Below the pieces are notes generated by a model. That model saw nothing but the letters and a program-made list of their open reading frames with translations, ran no database searches and had not been told where the DNA came from. DNA of 49,938 nt, from contig JAITMR010000021.1 in the NCBI GenBank assembly GCA_031277215.1, positions 1 to 49,938 of the forward strand. The letters are read 5' to 3'. Position 1 is the stretch's first letter; each line of letters starts with the position of its first letter. Of this stretch, positions 33,884-45,305 are shown piece by piece. A program made the translations under genes and the position numbers. Origin of the DNA: Burkholderiales bacterium (GTDB taxonomy: Bacteria; Pseudomonadota; Gammaproteobacteria; Burkholderiales; Casimicrobiaceae).

Positions 33884-35447
<1,564 letters not shown>

Positions 35448-35451
<4 letters not shown>

Positions 35452-36959
35452 GCCGACCAGACATCGCTTACGCCACCGCCTCCGAATTGGCCGCCGGACT
35501 GGCGGCAAGGCAATTTTCGGCGCTTGAACTGACCGATGAACTGCTGGCTAGAATTGCCGCCTTGCAGCCAGTGTTCAATGCCTTTGTCAGCGTCGATCCC
35601 GATGGCGCCCGCGTTGCGGCCAAAGCGGCAGACGCTGCACGAGCGAAGGGCGAGGCCGGGCCGTTGACTGGCATTCCGATCGCGCACAAGGATTTGTACA
35701 TGACGGAGGGGCTGCGCACCACCTGCTCGTCGAAGATGCTGGAGCATTTCGTCGCCCCCTTCGATGGCCATGTCGTCACCTTGTTGAAGCAGGCGGGCAC
35801 CGTGCTGCTTGGTAAAACGGCGATGGACGAATTTGCGATGGGCAGCAGCAACGAAACCTCGTTCTTCGGCCCCGTTCGCAACCCCTGGCAGCGCGATTCC
35901 GTTCCCGGCGGCAGTTCCGGCGGCGCTGCGGTTGCCGTGGCGGCAGGGTTGGCGCCGGCAGCGACCGGCTCCGACACGGGCGGGTCGATCCGGCAACCGT
36001 CATCGTTCTGCGGCGTGACCGGCATCAAGCCGACCTACGGGATTTGTTCGCGTCACGGCATGGCGGCGTTCGCTTCCAGCCTCGATCAGGCCGGGCCGAT
36101 GGCGCGCAGCGCTGAAGATTGCGCGTTAATGCTGACGGCGATGGCCGGATACGATGCCCGCGACGCCACCTCGCTGCCGCGCCCGAAAGAAGATTATTGC
36201 CGCGAGCTAGTAAAACCCTCGACGGCAAAACCGCTGGACGGCATCCGCATCGGCCTGCCCGAAGTCTTCTTCGCTGACGGTGTTGGCGCGCCGGTGGTCG
36301 CCGCCGTGGAAGCGGCGCTGACTGAACTGCGAAAACTCGGCGCCGTTACCGTGTCGGTGACGCTACCGAACATCAGCTATTCGGTGCCGGTCTATCATGT
36401 GTTGGGGCCGGCGGAAGCGTCGTCGAACCTGTCGTGTTTCGACGGTGTGCGCTACGGCCATCGCGCCGCCCACTACACCGATTTGCTCGACATGTACCGA
36501 AAAACGCGTGCCGAAGGCTTCGGCGATGAAGTCAAGCGCCGCATTCTGATCGGTACCTACGTGCTGTCGCACGGATACTACGACGCGTATTACCTGAAAG
36601 CGCAAAAAGTGCGGCGGCTGATCGCCGACGATTATCAGGCCGCCTTCACGCAATGCGACGTGATTCTCGGCCCCACCGTGCCGACGACAGCGCCGTTGCT
36701 CGGCGCACAAATGCAGGACCCGATCAAAATGTACCTGAACGATATCTTCACCATTGGCGCCAACCTGGCCGGCATTCCGGCGATGTCCGTGCCTTGCGGT
36801 TTTACGTCAAACAATTCACCTGGCGGTTTACCCATCGGTATGCAGTTACAAGGCGCCTACTTCTCGGAAGCACAACTGCTCAACATCGCGCACCGTTTCC
36901 AGCAAGTGACCGACTGGCATCGGCGCGTACCAAACATTCAGGCGCTGGGAACAAAATAA
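35448..36959 (+). CDS. gatA: Asp-tRNA(Asn)/Glu-tRNA(Gln) amidotransferase subunit A
   Basis: The amidase subunit that releases ammonia from Gln. The 503-residue protein has the amidase signature with the Ser-cisSer-Lys triad at K81 (IPIAHKDLY), S156 ([10 protein letters not shown]) and S180 ([11 protein letters not shown]). [18 protein letters not shown] and [10 protein letters not shown] further support the family. It begins within the gatC stop. Its normal partner gatB does not follow directly; a restriction-modification pair occupies the 2.5 kb between them. Confidence 0.96.
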
Positions 36960-37001
36960 ATGTTGTTGCCACGAATGCAGAAACGAAATTAAAGCATCAA
37001 G

Positions 37002-38603
37002 ATGATCTCAAAAGACAGATTATTGACCATCAAAGAAGCCAGTAAGTGGGCGACAAGTTATATGGGGAAACATGTAACGGACGCCAACATAAGTTATTTG
37101 ATTCAATATGGAAGAGTTAAAAAAATAGGAGAGAATGGCTCTACTCAAGTAACCTTGGCGGACTTGAAAGCTTATTACCAATCGTATAACGGTTCGCGTG
37201 AGGCCAATTTTAAGGAGCGGCTTGGCGATGATTTGAATTGGGCGCTGTCTTTCGACCAATATAAGGAAGCTGAAACCACAAAGCATGTTCACCGCCTTCA
37301 TCCCTATAAAGGAAAATTCATTCCGCAACTGGTTGAATATTTTTTAGATGACCACACGGACAGATTCAAAACAAAAACATATTTTGCGAAAGGCGATATT
37401 GTTTTAGACCCGTTTTCAGGAAGCGGAACGACTATGGTGCAAGCTTGCGAACTGGGCATGTACGCTGTGGGTGTTGACATTTCGGCGTTCAACACGCTGA
37501 TTGGGAATTGCAAGGTAACGAGGTATGATATTGCCGATGTGCAAAGCGAACTTAAGCAAATTACCAAAACGTTAGAAGCGTTCGTTAAACACTCAAACGC
37601 CGTTGAGTTTGAAGAAAAATTATTGTTGGCGCTCAATGCTTTCAATAACGAACATTTCCCCGTGCCAGACTATAAATACCGTTTAAGAAATGGCGAAATC
37701 GACGAAAAGGAGTATGGAGCAGAAAAGGAAAAACTATTTTTGCCGGCTTACAAAAGACTGGTAAAACAATACGGAATTCAGCTGCGTCAAGAAAAGAACG
37801 ATTCCTTTTTAGACAAATGGTACTCGCAGCACATTCGAGATGAGGTAGGTTTTGTTTTTGAACGGATAAAAGAGATAAAAAACCGCTCTACAAAGAGGAT
37901 CGTCAGCATCATTTTGAGCCGAACCATCCGCAGTTGTCGCGCCACCACGCACGCTGATTTGGCCACACTTTTGGAGCCGGTAACGGCCACTTACTATTGC
38001 AGCAAGCACGGGAAAATGTGCAAACCCTTGTTTTCAATAATGAAATGGTGGAAAACCTATTCCAAAGATACGGTTGCTCGCTTGTTGCAATTCGACAAAC
38101 TGCGAACAGATGCGTTTCAACTGTGTTTGACCGGCGATAGTCGAAACATGGATATCTTTGAACAAGTGAAAAAGAAAAACGCCGAATTCGGGAAGCTACT
38201 TGAGCGCCAAAAAATCAACGGCATCTTTTCATCGCCACCTTACGTCGGCTTGATTGATTACCATGAGCAGCACGCCTATGCTTATGATTTGTTTGGATTT
38301 GAGCGAAAAGATGAACTGGAAATAGGCCCGCTTTTCAAAGGGCAAAAGCGCGAAGCGCAATTAAGCTATATTCAAGGGATATCGGAAGTTTTGAATAACT
38401 GCAAGCGGTTTCTGGTAGATGATTACAACGTGTTTTTAGTGGCAAACGACAAATTCAACATGTATCCGACCATTGCCAAAAATGCGGGAATGAAGATAGT
38501 TAATCAGTTTAGGCGGCCTGTGTTAAATAGAACGGAAAAAGATAAGGCGGCTTACTCGGAAACGATATTTCATTTGAAAGACAGTAAACATGGCGATAAC
38601 TAA
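37002..38603 (+). CDS. DNA methyltransferase (amino-type, SPPY) of a type II restriction-modification system, with N-terminal HTH
   Basis: A 533-residue amino-methyltransferase (N4-cytosine or N6-adenine). The SAM motif I is DPFSGSGTT (136-144), preceded by HRLHPYKGKFIP, and motif II is VGVDIS (157-162). The catalytic motif IV SPPY lies at 411-414 after a GDS element (LTGDSRN). About 250 residues between motifs I and IV could contain target recognition. Residues 6-60 (LLTIKEASKWATSYMGKHVT...TLADLKAYYQ) look like an excisionase/MerR-type winged helix, possibly for target binding or autoregulation. The gene is clearly AT-richer than gatA and gatB. It overlaps the endonuclease gene by 14 bp. I infer m4C in GGNCC from the partner; this is not shown by sequence. 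Confidence 0.85.
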   Translation: MISKDRLLTIKEASKWATSYMGKHVTDANISYLIQYGRVKKIGENGSTQVTLADLKAYYQSYNGSREANFKERLGDDLNWALSFDQYKEAETTKHVHRLHPYKGKFIPQLVEYFLDDHTDRFKTKTYFAKGDIVLDPFSGSGTTMVQACELGMYAVGVDISAFNTLIGNCKVTRYDIADVQSELKQITKTLEAFVKHSNAVEFEEKLLLALNAFNNEHFPVPDYKYRLRNGEIDEKEYGAEKEKLFLPAYKRLVKQYGIQLRQEKNDSFLDKWYSQHIRDEVGFVFERIKEIKNRSTKRIVSIILSRTIRSCRATTHADLATLLEPVTATYYCSKHGKMCKPLFSIMKWWKTYSKDTVARLLQFDKLRTDAFQLCLTGDSRNMDIFEQVKKKNAEFGKLLERQKINGIFSSPPYVGLIDYHEQHAYAYDLFGFERKDELEIGPLFKGQKREAQLSYIQGISEVLNNCKRFLVDDYNVFLVANDKFNMYPTIAKNAGMKIVNQFRRPVLNRTEKDKAAYSETIFHLKDSKHGDN

Positions 38604-39375
38604 TAAACAAAAATCTGATATCCAGGAAGTCATCGCCAATAGCTTGCGAAATAAATTCCAGAATTATCATCCCGAACCGGCTTCAATGCCTTTTCATTTT
38701 CGGCTTTTGGGTAAAGACCGGATGGCGCTGTATTCATTCATTCATTCACTAAACACCCATTTTGGCACAAGCATTTTTGAACCCGTTGCCCAATTATTGG
38801 CTCAATTGAATTCTGCTAAAGCCGAGGTACAACAGAAGGCAGGAACACAAATCTCCTCAGAGGCACAACGGGTTATCCAAAATATCATGGATAGCCTTAC
38901 AACTGCGACGACAGCGCCCAATAAACCGGAAGAAATACAGGCAATCATATCTGTTTGTCAACAGGGCGAAATGAAAACCGTAAAACCCGCAAAAATTGAT
39001 TTGAAACTTACGAGAGACGATAACACGGTTTACCTGTTTGACATCAAAACCGCTAAACCAAACGCGGGCGCCTTCAAAGAATTCAAACGCACACTTCTGG
39101 AATGGGTTGCCATTACTCTTGCCACGAACCCAGCTGCAAAGGTTCAGACCCTGGTAGCTATTCCTTACAACCCATACGAACCTCAACCTTACAATCGCTG
39201 GACTATGAGAGGTATGCTTGACTTGGAGCATGAACTCAAAGTTGCTGAAGAGTTTTGGGATTTTCTTGGGGGGCGAGGGGCCTACGTTGCATTGCTTGAC
39301 TGTTTCGAGAAAGCTGGCATTGAGCTTAGGCCTGAAATAGATAAATACTTTAGAAAATTCAGCACGGACAAGTAA
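38590..39375 (+). CDS. Type II restriction endonuclease, TdeIII/MjaII-like
   Basis: 261 residues. The N-terminal block SLRNKFQNYHPEP, MPFHFRLLGKDRMALYSFIH and SLNTHFGTSIFEPVA closely follows my memory of the TdeIII family, whose characterised members recognise GGNCC. A PD-(D/E)xK-type site is visible as D137 in KIDLKL and D151-I-K153 in FDIKTAKPN. It starts inside the methyltransferase gene, so the two are co-expressed with methylase first, the safe order. AT-rich codon use matches the methyltransferase and differs from the Gat genes, indicating joint transfer. Confidence 0.82.
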   Translation: MAITNKQKSDIQEVIANSLRNKFQNYHPEPASMPFHFRLLGKDRMALYSFIHSLNTHFGTSIFEPVAQLLAQLNSAKAEVQQKAGTQISSEAQRVIQNIMDSLTTATTAPNKPEEIQAIISVCQQGEMKTVKPAKIDLKLTRDDNTVYLFDIKTAKPNAGAFKEFKRTLLEWVAITLATNPAAKVQTLVAIPYNPYEPQPYNRWTMRGMLDLEHELKVAEEFWDFLGGRGAYVALLDCFEKAGIELRPEIDKYFRKFSTDK

Positions 39376-39391
39376 AGCAAGAGCGAAGACG

Positions 39392-39460
39392 ATGGCTATC
39401 AAAAAACTTTTTGACGAGCAAATTGCCGCGCCAGCGTGCGCTGAAAGGATTAATGAATGA
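39392..39460 (+). CDS. Possible 22-residue leader ORF ahead of gatB
   Basis: An ATG at 39392 opens a 22-codon frame ([20 protein letters not shown] and two more residues) whose TGA overlaps the gatB ATG as ATGA. The composition matches the Gat genes rather than the AT-rich cassette. It could couple translation into gatB after the insertion, or be a leftover of the original gatA-gatB spacer. There is no family match, so this is weakly supported. Confidence 0.3.
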   Translation: MAIKKLFDEQIAAPACAERINE

Positions 39461-40896
39461 ACTGGGAAATCGTCATCGGACTGGAAACACACGCGCAGTT
39501 GTCCACCGCGTCGAAAATGTTTTCCGGCGCGTCAACTGCGTTTGGCGCTGCGCCGAATGTGAATGCGTCGGCGATTGATCTGGCTTTCCCGGGCGTGTTA
39601 CCGGTCGCCAATCGCGGCGCGGTCGAACGGGCAATTCGTTTCGGTCTGGCGGTTGGCGCGACGGTTAACACGACGAGCAGGTTCGATCGCAAAAATTACT
39701 TCTATCCCGATTTGCCGCACGGCTACCAGATCAGTCAGTTTGAACAGCCGGTAGTGCAGGGTGGTGAGTTGACCATCACGACCTCAGCGGGACAGAAACG
39801 GGTGCGCTTGGCGCGTGCGCATCTCGAAGAAGATGCCGGAAAAAGCCTGCACGAAGATTTTCACGGAATGACCGGCATCGATCTGAATCGCGCCGGTACG
39901 CCGCTGCTCGAAATCGTCACTGAGCCGGACATGGCAAGCGCCGAGGAAGCAATTGCTTATGCGAAGGCGCTGCATGCGCTAGTGCGCTGGATCGGCATTT
40001 GCGACGGCAACATGCAGGAAGGCAGTTTCCGTTGCGACGCGAATGTCTCGGTACGCCGACCCGGTGAACCACTCGGTACCCGCTGCGAAATCAAAAACCT
40101 TAACAGTTTTCGCTTCATGGAAAAAGCGATTGAATATGAAGCTCGTCGCCAAATCGAATTGATCGAAGACGGCGGCAAAGTTGTTCAGGAAACGCGGCTG
40201 TTTGATCCCGATACCGGCGAAACCCGCGCGATGCGAAGCAAAGAGGACGCGCACGATTATCGCTATTTTCCCGATCCCAATTTGCCGCCGCTGGTCATCG
40301 GCGAGGACTGGATCGCTCGCGTCAAGAGCGAGATGCCGGAATTGCCGATGGCGATGGCGGCGCGTTTTATCAACGACTACGCATTGCCCGAATACGATGC
40401 TGGTCAGTTGACGACTAGTCTTGACTTCGCACGTTATTTTGAAACGGCGGCGGACATCGCCGGCAAAACCAACGCCAAAATTGTCGCTAATTGGATGCTC
40501 GGCGAACTGTCGGCAGCGTTGAACCGTCACGAAATCGACATTGAAAACGCGCCGATTGCGCCAGAGCAACTGGCGGCGCTGGTGACGCGCGTTCAGGACG
40601 GCACGGTATCGAACAAGGGTGGCAAGGAAGTCTTTGAAGTGTTGTGGCAAGGCGGGGATCGTGATGTCGCTGCGGTTGACCGTGTTATTGCCGAGCGCGG
40701 CTTACAGCAAATCTCCGACACCGGCGCACTTGAAACCATCGTCGATGAGGTGCTGGCGCAACATCCGGCGATCGTCGCCGAATTCCGTGCGGGCAAGGAA
40801 AAGGCGTTTAACTCGCTGGTCGGCCAGATCATGAAAGCGTCACGCGGCAAAGCCAATCCGGCACAGGTGAATGCGCTGTTGAAGAAAAAGCTGTGA
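39457..40896 (+). CDS. gatB: Asp-tRNA(Asn)/Glu-tRNA(Gln) amidotransferase subunit B
   Basis: The kinase/amidotransferase subunit that activates and amidates misacylated tRNA. The 479-residue protein begins [20 protein letters not shown]. It has the family segments [29 protein letters not shown] and [18 protein letters not shown], then [15 protein letters not shown] and [19 protein letters not shown], and the C-terminal YqeY-like tail ending [18 protein letters not shown]. It is intact despite the upstream restriction-modification insertion. It may be transcribed from the cassette or by readthrough from gatA. Confidence 0.96.
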   Translation: MNWEIVIGLETHAQLSTASKMFSGASTAFGAAPNVNASAIDLAFPGVLPVANRGAVERAIRFGLAVGATVNTTSRFDRKNYFYPDLPHGYQISQFEQPVVQGGELTITTSAGQKRVRLARAHLEEDAGKSLHEDFHGMTGIDLNRAGTPLLEIVTEPDMASAEEAIAYAKALHALVRWIGICDGNMQEGSFRCDANVSVRRPGEPLGTRCEIKNLNSFRFMEKAIEYEARRQIELIEDGGKVVQETRLFDPDTGETRAMRSKEDAHDYRYFPDPNLPPLVIGEDWIARVKSEMPELPMAMAARFINDYALPEYDAGQLTTSLDFARYFETAADIAGKTNAKIVANWMLGELSAALNRHEIDIENAPIAPEQLAALVTRVQDGTVSNKGGKEVFEVLWQGGDRDVAAVDRVIAERGLQQISDTGALETIVDEVLAQHPAIVAEFRAGKEKAFNSLVGQIMKASRGKANPAQVNALLKKKL

Positions 40897-41108
40897 GGGG
40901 CAGAAGGCAGGCATCAGAACTTCGTCATTGCGGGCGGGGATGGTTTCTGTAGGCAAAACAGCTGCGCTCCAGCGACAGGAGCCTGATACCTGAACCCCCT
41001 TGCATTTTATTTTTTCGTCACCATCTGTTTATCTCGTGCCGCCGCGTTCGCAAAACGCTGTATCATTCCGCCAGCTAACCCCATAACCAACCAACTCAAG
41101 GAGGATGC

Positions 41109-41990
41109 ATGAAACGAGCCTTTTTGCTTATTGCCACCAACTTCGCAGTGATGATGGTGCTGTTGATTGTCTGCTCGTTACTGGGTGTTGACCGTTTTTT
41201 GGCAGAAGAAGGAATCAATTTTGCTTCTTTGCTGGTGTTCTCCGTCATCCTCGGTTTTGGCGGCGCATTTATTTCGCTGGCGATGTCGAAGTTTATCGCT
41301 AAGCGTTCGGTCGGCGCTCACGTCATCACCACTCCGCAAAATGACACCGAAGTCTGGCTGATGCAGACTGTCACCAAGCTGGCGCAACGCGCCGAAATCG
41401 GCATGCCGGAAGTTGCGATTTACGAAGGCCCGCCGAATGCCTTTGCGACCGGCGCCCGCCGCAATGCTTCGCTGGTCGCGGTGTCCACCGGCTTATTGCA
41501 GACCATGAGCCGCAGCGAAGTCGAAGCGGTGCTCGGCCACGAAGTCGCGCACGTCGCCAACGGCGATATGGTGACGCTGACGCTGATTCAGGGTGTCGTC
41601 AACACCTTTGTTTTCTTCCTTGCGCGGGTGATCGGCCACGTTGTCGATAAGGCAATTTTTCGAACCGAACGTGGCGTCGGGCCGGGGTACATGCTTACAG
41701 TGATCGCCGCTCAGATCGTGCTCGGTATTCTGGCGAGCGCGATTGTTGCCTGGTTTTCGCGGCAGCGTGAATTCCGCGCTGATTCCGGCGCGGCGACGTA
41801 TCTGGGTCAACCGCAATCGATGATTAGCGCGTTGCGTCGTCTGGGCGGTATGGAAACCGCCGAGCTACCGGAAACGATGAAGGCGGTCGGGATTGCAGGC
41901 GGCAAACTGTCGTGGATGTTTGCGACGCACCCGCCGATTGAAAAACGGATCGCAGCATTACAGGGGCGCGATCTGTCTTCGTCGTTTTAA
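41109..41990 (+). CDS. htpX: Protease HtpX (M48 family membrane metalloprotease)
   Basis: A zinc-dependent inner-membrane protease that degrades misfolded membrane proteins. The 293-residue protein has two N-terminal membrane helices (about 6-24 and 38-58). The HExxH motif is in [13 protein letters not shown] (His144, Glu145, His148), and two more hydrophobic helices follow. The third zinc ligand Glu is in [13 protein letters not shown], and [14 protein letters not shown] marks the family end. The ATG at 41109 has AAGGAGG upstream. HtpX genes are often heat or envelope-stress induced; no clear sigma-32 promoter is visible here. Confidence 0.95.
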   Translation: MKRAFLLIATNFAVMMVLLIVCSLLGVDRFLAEEGINFASLLVFSVILGFGGAFISLAMSKFIAKRSVGAHVITTPQNDTEVWLMQTVTKLAQRAEIGMPEVAIYEGPPNAFATGARRNASLVAVSTGLLQTMSRSEVEAVLGHEVAHVANGDMVTLTLIQGVVNTFVFFLARVIGHVVDKAIFRTERGVGPGYMLTVIAAQIVLGILASAIVAWFSRQREFRADSGAATYLGQPQSMISALRRLGGMETAELPETMKAVGIAGGKLSWMFATHPPIEKRIAALQGRDLSSSF

Positions 41991-42005
41991 TGTGAAAGAA
42001 CCCAT

Positions 42006-42045
42006 GATCTCACGCGGGGACAGGCTTCGCGTGAGATCAGTTTTT
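42006..42045 (+). terminator. Strong terminator after htpX
   Basis: GATCTCACGCG pairs perfectly with CGCGTGAGATC (11 bp, 11-nt loop) and is followed by AG-TTTTT. It lies 16 bp after the htpX stop and between convergent genes. Confidence 0.88.
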
Positions 42046-42067
42046 CTGATCCCTGATCGCCTGCTCC

Positions 42068-43912
42068 CTAACCGAGATAACGCGCCTCCACGGTCGAAAA
42101 CAATAGATCAATATTATTCAGCGCAACCCGGATGGGCGTACCCGGAACAACGGTGTTCGGCAAATCGGGCAACGTAATATTGAGAGGGATGTCGCGCAAC
42201 CGTGCGCCGTTTTCGCGTGTAACGATAGCATCGGCGCTCTCGACGTTTTCCTGCAACAACCAGCGCAAGCACCAGTAGCGTTCCATTTCATTCTGAAATT
42301 CGGCGTACTGCCGATATACCGTTTCGAAGTCAGCCACTATCGCCAACAATTCGCTATCGTCGGCCTTGAACGCCGGTGTTTCATTGCACAGCGCAGCGAC
42401 CACTTGTCGTTGATTGACAAGATCGCTGTAACGCCGCAACGGCGAAGTCGCCCATAAGTAGTGGGAAACGCCTAGTCCTTGATGTTCGCCGGGTCTTGTG
42501 CTCATCTTGACGCGGCCATTGCTTTGGACGCGGTAGATGCCGACAACGTTCCGTTCGGCCAGCCATTGTCCCCAACTGTTGTTGACAAAGATCGCGCACT
42601 CGGCGATCAGCCGGTCAAGCGCAGCGCCGCGCAAGCGCGAATCAATCGTGACGACGCCTTCGGGCGCCGCTTCCCAATCGACGTAAAACGAAAATTCGGT
42701 GCGCGGGATTTCGTTCTTGCCGCGGACTTCCGTTCGATGTTGGGCGAAGCGCCACAAAACGCGCAGCGTTTCCGTGTGCGGCGGATCGTCCGGCGTGGCT
42801 TCGCGCGTGAACGCCTCGCCGATTTCGTTGAGCCGCAGGTTGGCAGCGATAGAGATGCGGTTCAGCCGCGTTTCCTGATGCAGCGGCACGCCCTCGGCAT
42901 CGAGCGTCACATACAGCGACAACGCGACCGGCGTCGTTCCTTCCGCCAGTGTGAACGCGGCGATGACGACATTGGGCAGCATGGTGATCTTGCGCCCCGG
43001 CATGTAAACGGTGGACTGGCGACTGCGGGCAATGGCGTCAAGCGGGGTGCCGTGCGCCAGCGCCAATGCCGGGCAAGCGATGTGCAAGCCGATTTCTGTT
43101 TTTCCGTCGCTCAACGAGCGCACTGAAAAGGCGTCATCGAATTCCGTCGTGGTGCTGTCGTCAATCGTGATTGCCTGCACATCGTCGAACGGCAATTCGG
43201 GTAGCTCCGGCAACGCGCCGTCGTGTGAACAATGAGAGGGGAACGCCGTGCCGCGCGGAAAGGCGTGCGCCAGAAAACGATTGAAGTGGTATTCGTGTGT
43301 CGAAGGCAACGCGCCGCAGGCTTGCGTCAATACCGCAGGATGCATTTTCAGCGCATCGCAAGCAGCAACAAACGCTTTGTATTCGATGGCGTTTTTGTCC
43401 GGCATGTAAAGCAGCATCGGCAGCTTGTCGCGCAGCGCCTCGGGCATTCGTTTCTCGCACAGCTCTTGACGCCAAACTTCAATCTGCGCCGCTTCGCGCG
43501 TCTTGCGTTCGAGAGAAGCGCGAGCTGCCGCCAGCGCATCGGGCGGAGCTTTTTTGTAACTCCCGCGTCCCTTCTTGTAGAAATACATCGGTGCGCCGTA
43601 TAGCGCCAAGGCTATCGCCATCGCCTGCGGCGGCGATGAAGCTGCGCCGAAATAATCGTGCGCCAGCTCCTCGAAACCGAATTCGGTATCGGCACAGGCC
43701 TCCCACAAAAAATCGAGATCGAGCTCAGTGCGCAAATGTTGCGCTTCTTGCAAAGCGGCGGCTGCCGAAGGAGAGGTGAAGCGAAGCAGCACCCGGTCAC
43801 TGCGGATTTTGAGGCGGCGGGCGCTGGGTAATTCGACTTGTAGCGAAGCCGGCTGCTCTGAGAGGAGCGTCCCCGTTTTTAACTGGCCATCATCCTCAAA
43901 GAAAACGTACAT
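42068..43912 (-). CDS. RNB-domain (RNase II family) exoribonuclease
   Basis: 614 residues. The RNB catalytic centre is AITIDDSTTTEFDDAFSV (about 248-264), with the metal-binding Asp cluster at 251, 252, 259 and 260. It is followed by IGLHIACPALALAHGTPLD, STVYMPGRKITMLPN and the family's conserved YLWATSPLRRYSDLVNQRQ with RNA-binding Arg. The N-terminal half (about 1-240) is helical and lacks clear cold-shock domains. A short C-terminal OB-like piece remains instead of a full S1 domain. This plan matches the 'RNase II-like' proteins common in betaproteobacteria rather than RNase R. It should degrade RNA 3' to 5'. Confidence 0.92.
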   Translation of the reverse strand: MYVFFEDDGQLKTGTLLSEQPASLQVELPSARRLKIRSDRVLLRFTSPSAAAALQEAQHLRTELDLDFLWEACADTEFGFEELAHDYFGAASSPPQAMAIALALYGAPMYFYKKGRGSYKKAPPDALAAARASLERKTREAAQIEVWRQELCEKRMPEALRDKLPMLLYMPDKNAIEYKAFVAACDALKMHPAVLTQACGALPSTHEYHFNRFLAHAFPRGTAFPSHCSHDGALPELPELPFDDVQAITIDDSTTTEFDDAFSVRSLSDGKTEIGLHIACPALALAHGTPLDAIARSRQSTVYMPGRKITMLPNVVIAAFTLAEGTTPVALSLYVTLDAEGVPLHQETRLNRISIAANLRLNEIGEAFTREATPDDPPHTETLRVLWRFAQHRTEVRGKNEIPRTEFSFYVDWEAAPEGVVTIDSRLRGAALDRLIAECAIFVNNSWGQWLAERNVVGIYRVQSNGRVKMSTRPGEHQGLGVSHYLWATSPLRRYSDLVNQRQVVAALCNETPAFKADDSELLAIVADFETVYRQYAEFQNEMERYWCLRWLLQENVESADAIVTRENGARLRDIPLNITLPDLPNTVVPGTPIRVALNNIDLLFSTVEARYLG

Positions 43913-44017
43913 GAACCCAAATCCAAAACACGGCGAATGTCGCCGCTGCGGCGCGCATTATAGCAGGCGACAGGTGTCAGGAATCGAAAGCGGCTTCGCG
44001 CCTTCGCATGAAATAAA

Positions 44018-44042
44018 AAAGGGCGGGTTGAACCCGCCCTTT
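44018..44042 (-). terminator. Terminator after the CsgG-like gene
   Basis: GGGCGGGTT and AACCCGCCC form a 9-bp stem overlapping a small GA loop. On the minus strand it is followed by TTTTTTATTTC. It lies 27 bp beyond the stop at 44069. Confidence 0.85.
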
Positions 44043-44068
44043 GCGAAACGCTACGGCGTATTTCCGAC

Positions 44069-44935
44069 TTATCTCTTTTTGGCCGGAGCTTTTCTCACGG
44101 GTTCTGCCGGCTGTACCTGCAAGCCGCCTTTTCCGGTTCCCAAGCCGCCTTCGACGGTTTGCATTCTATAGCTGCGTACCGCCCTGACCATGTTGTTGAA
44201 AGCGTCCGTGAGCGCAGCGCAAATGACTTTGCCTTCCGCTGTGTTGGTATAACCGCCAAGGCTGCCGCCAGCACGACCACCGAAAACACCGCCTAACATA
44301 CCGAAATCGGTGTTGCGGGCGCTGCCTTCCGCCGCCGCCAGTTGCACGCCGGAACGATTGTCAATCAACGTCAGGATGGTGCTGGCTTCCTTGAAGTTGA
44401 CGCTGCCCGCCACACCGGCAAGCGCACGTCCTCTGCCACCACCGATGATGCCACCAATAGCGCCGCCGATACCACCGGCGTTATTGTTGCTGAAGATGAT
44501 CTGCGGGTTCAGCGTAAAATCAGCTGCCACGATCTGTCCTTTGCCAAAGTTGGATCCCCTACGCATCTCACCGGAATCAGCCAATGCACGTTCCCGCATC
44601 ATGTTGTCCATCGCGCGACCGCGTTCAACCACCACGAAGCAGTTGGATTGCTGCGCCAGCAGTTTGAGCACCGGCGCGGTAGATCCCAATTTGTATTCGT
44701 TGAGCGTCCGATACCAATCGGAATTGGAGTCTTCGATAATCCCCATCGTGCCGAGCGCTCTGTCGCATCTTTCGAGAGCCTCGTTGGCTCCTTGCGAAGT
44801 CTCTCCGGCTGCCGCGCCGGTTGCCGTCGTCTTCGCCGCCGACGAACCCATCTCCATGCTCGAACAGCCAACAGCTAACGGCAGCAAGGCCAGCGCCCAA
44901 AGAAGCGGGGATGTTTTTTTGAAAGAAATTTTCAA
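44069..44935 (-). CDS. CsgG/HfaB-like outer-membrane lipoprotein
   Basis: A 288-residue lipoprotein precursor whose signal ends at lipobox LAVGC. The preferred start is a TTG at 44935 with AGGAG 7 bp upstream; the frame to 44992 has no better site. The body has features of the CsgG/HfaB family. APVLKLLAQQSNCFVVVERG (about 105-124) is followed by MMRERALADSG, IVAADFTLNPQIIFSN, a glycine-rich turn (GGIGGAIGGIIGGGRG), STILTLIDNRSGVQLAAAEG and CAALTDAFNNMVRAVRSY. Family members form secretion channels (CsgG) or holdfast anchors (HfaB). No curli genes are in the window, so the partner is unknown. Confidence 0.75.
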   Translation of the reverse strand: MKISFKKTSPLLWALALLPLAVGCSSMEMGSSAAKTTATGAAAGETSQGANEALERCDRALGTMGIIEDSNSDWYRTLNEYKLGSTAPVLKLLAQQSNCFVVVERGRAMDNMMRERALADSGEMRRGSNFGKGQIVAADFTLNPQIIFSNNNAGGIGGAIGGIIGGGRGRALAGVAGSVNFKEASTILTLIDNRSGVQLAAAEGSARNTDFGMLGGVFGGRAGGSLGGYTNTAEGKVICAALTDAFNNMVRAVRSYRMQTVEGGLGTGKGGLQVQPAEPVRKAPAKKR

Positions 44936-45091
44936 GATAATCTCCTGGTCGAAATAAAAAAGAATTCCGCCAAACCCTACGGCGGGACACAAGCCTACGG
45001 AATCTTTCCCCTGTTGGCCTGAGGAAGCTTACTTCCGAACAAGCGGGGATTTCACGGTGAGAAAGATTGTAGCATGTCGGAATTGAAAATA

Positions 45092-45113
45092 AGGCGTGTT
45101 ATTAAACACGCCT
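45092..45113 (-). terminator. Probable terminator after the secreted-protein gene
   Basis: AGGCGTGTT pairs with AACACGCCT around a 4-nt loop, flanked by A/T-rich tails on both sides. It is about 190 bp downstream of the stop at 45306 on the minus strand, with MITE-like copy C between them. The gene-free 44936-45305 stretch otherwise holds only that repeat. Confidence 0.5.
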
Positions 45114-45152
45114 ATTATTTTCCAAGAGCTTATGCCGTTTTGTAACAAATAC

Positions 45153-45255
45153 AGTGGGTCACATAAATTTTCAGGCATGGCGACAACCTGAGAACAGTAC
45201 ATACAAATAGTACGGCAAGGCGAAGCCAACAACGTATGAAGGTTTATGCTGCCCT
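45153..45255. repeat. MITE-like repeat, copy C (diverged)
   Basis: It keeps the interior GTACGGCAAGGCGAAGCCAAC and the AGAACAGTACATAC stretch of the family. The terminal repeats are degraded (AGTGGGTCACATAAA / TTTATGCTGCCCT). The age difference from copies A and B suggests repeated activity over time. Confidence 0.72.
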
Positions 45256-45305
45256 AGAACGGGCGCGACTGAATGCCTCGCCCGCCCCTCCTCCGGTGCT
45301 TCGGA

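Noticed and set aside
36960-37001. Direct repeats marking the ends of the restriction-modification insertion
   Set aside because: Only a 7-base TAAAGCA word is shared by both junctions, which is too short to be meaningful.
40897-41108. Riboswitch or small RNA between gatB and htpX
   Set aside because: Only a GCATCAG...CTGATACC imperfect repeat and an A/T-rich stretch are visible; no conserved structured RNA could be recognised.
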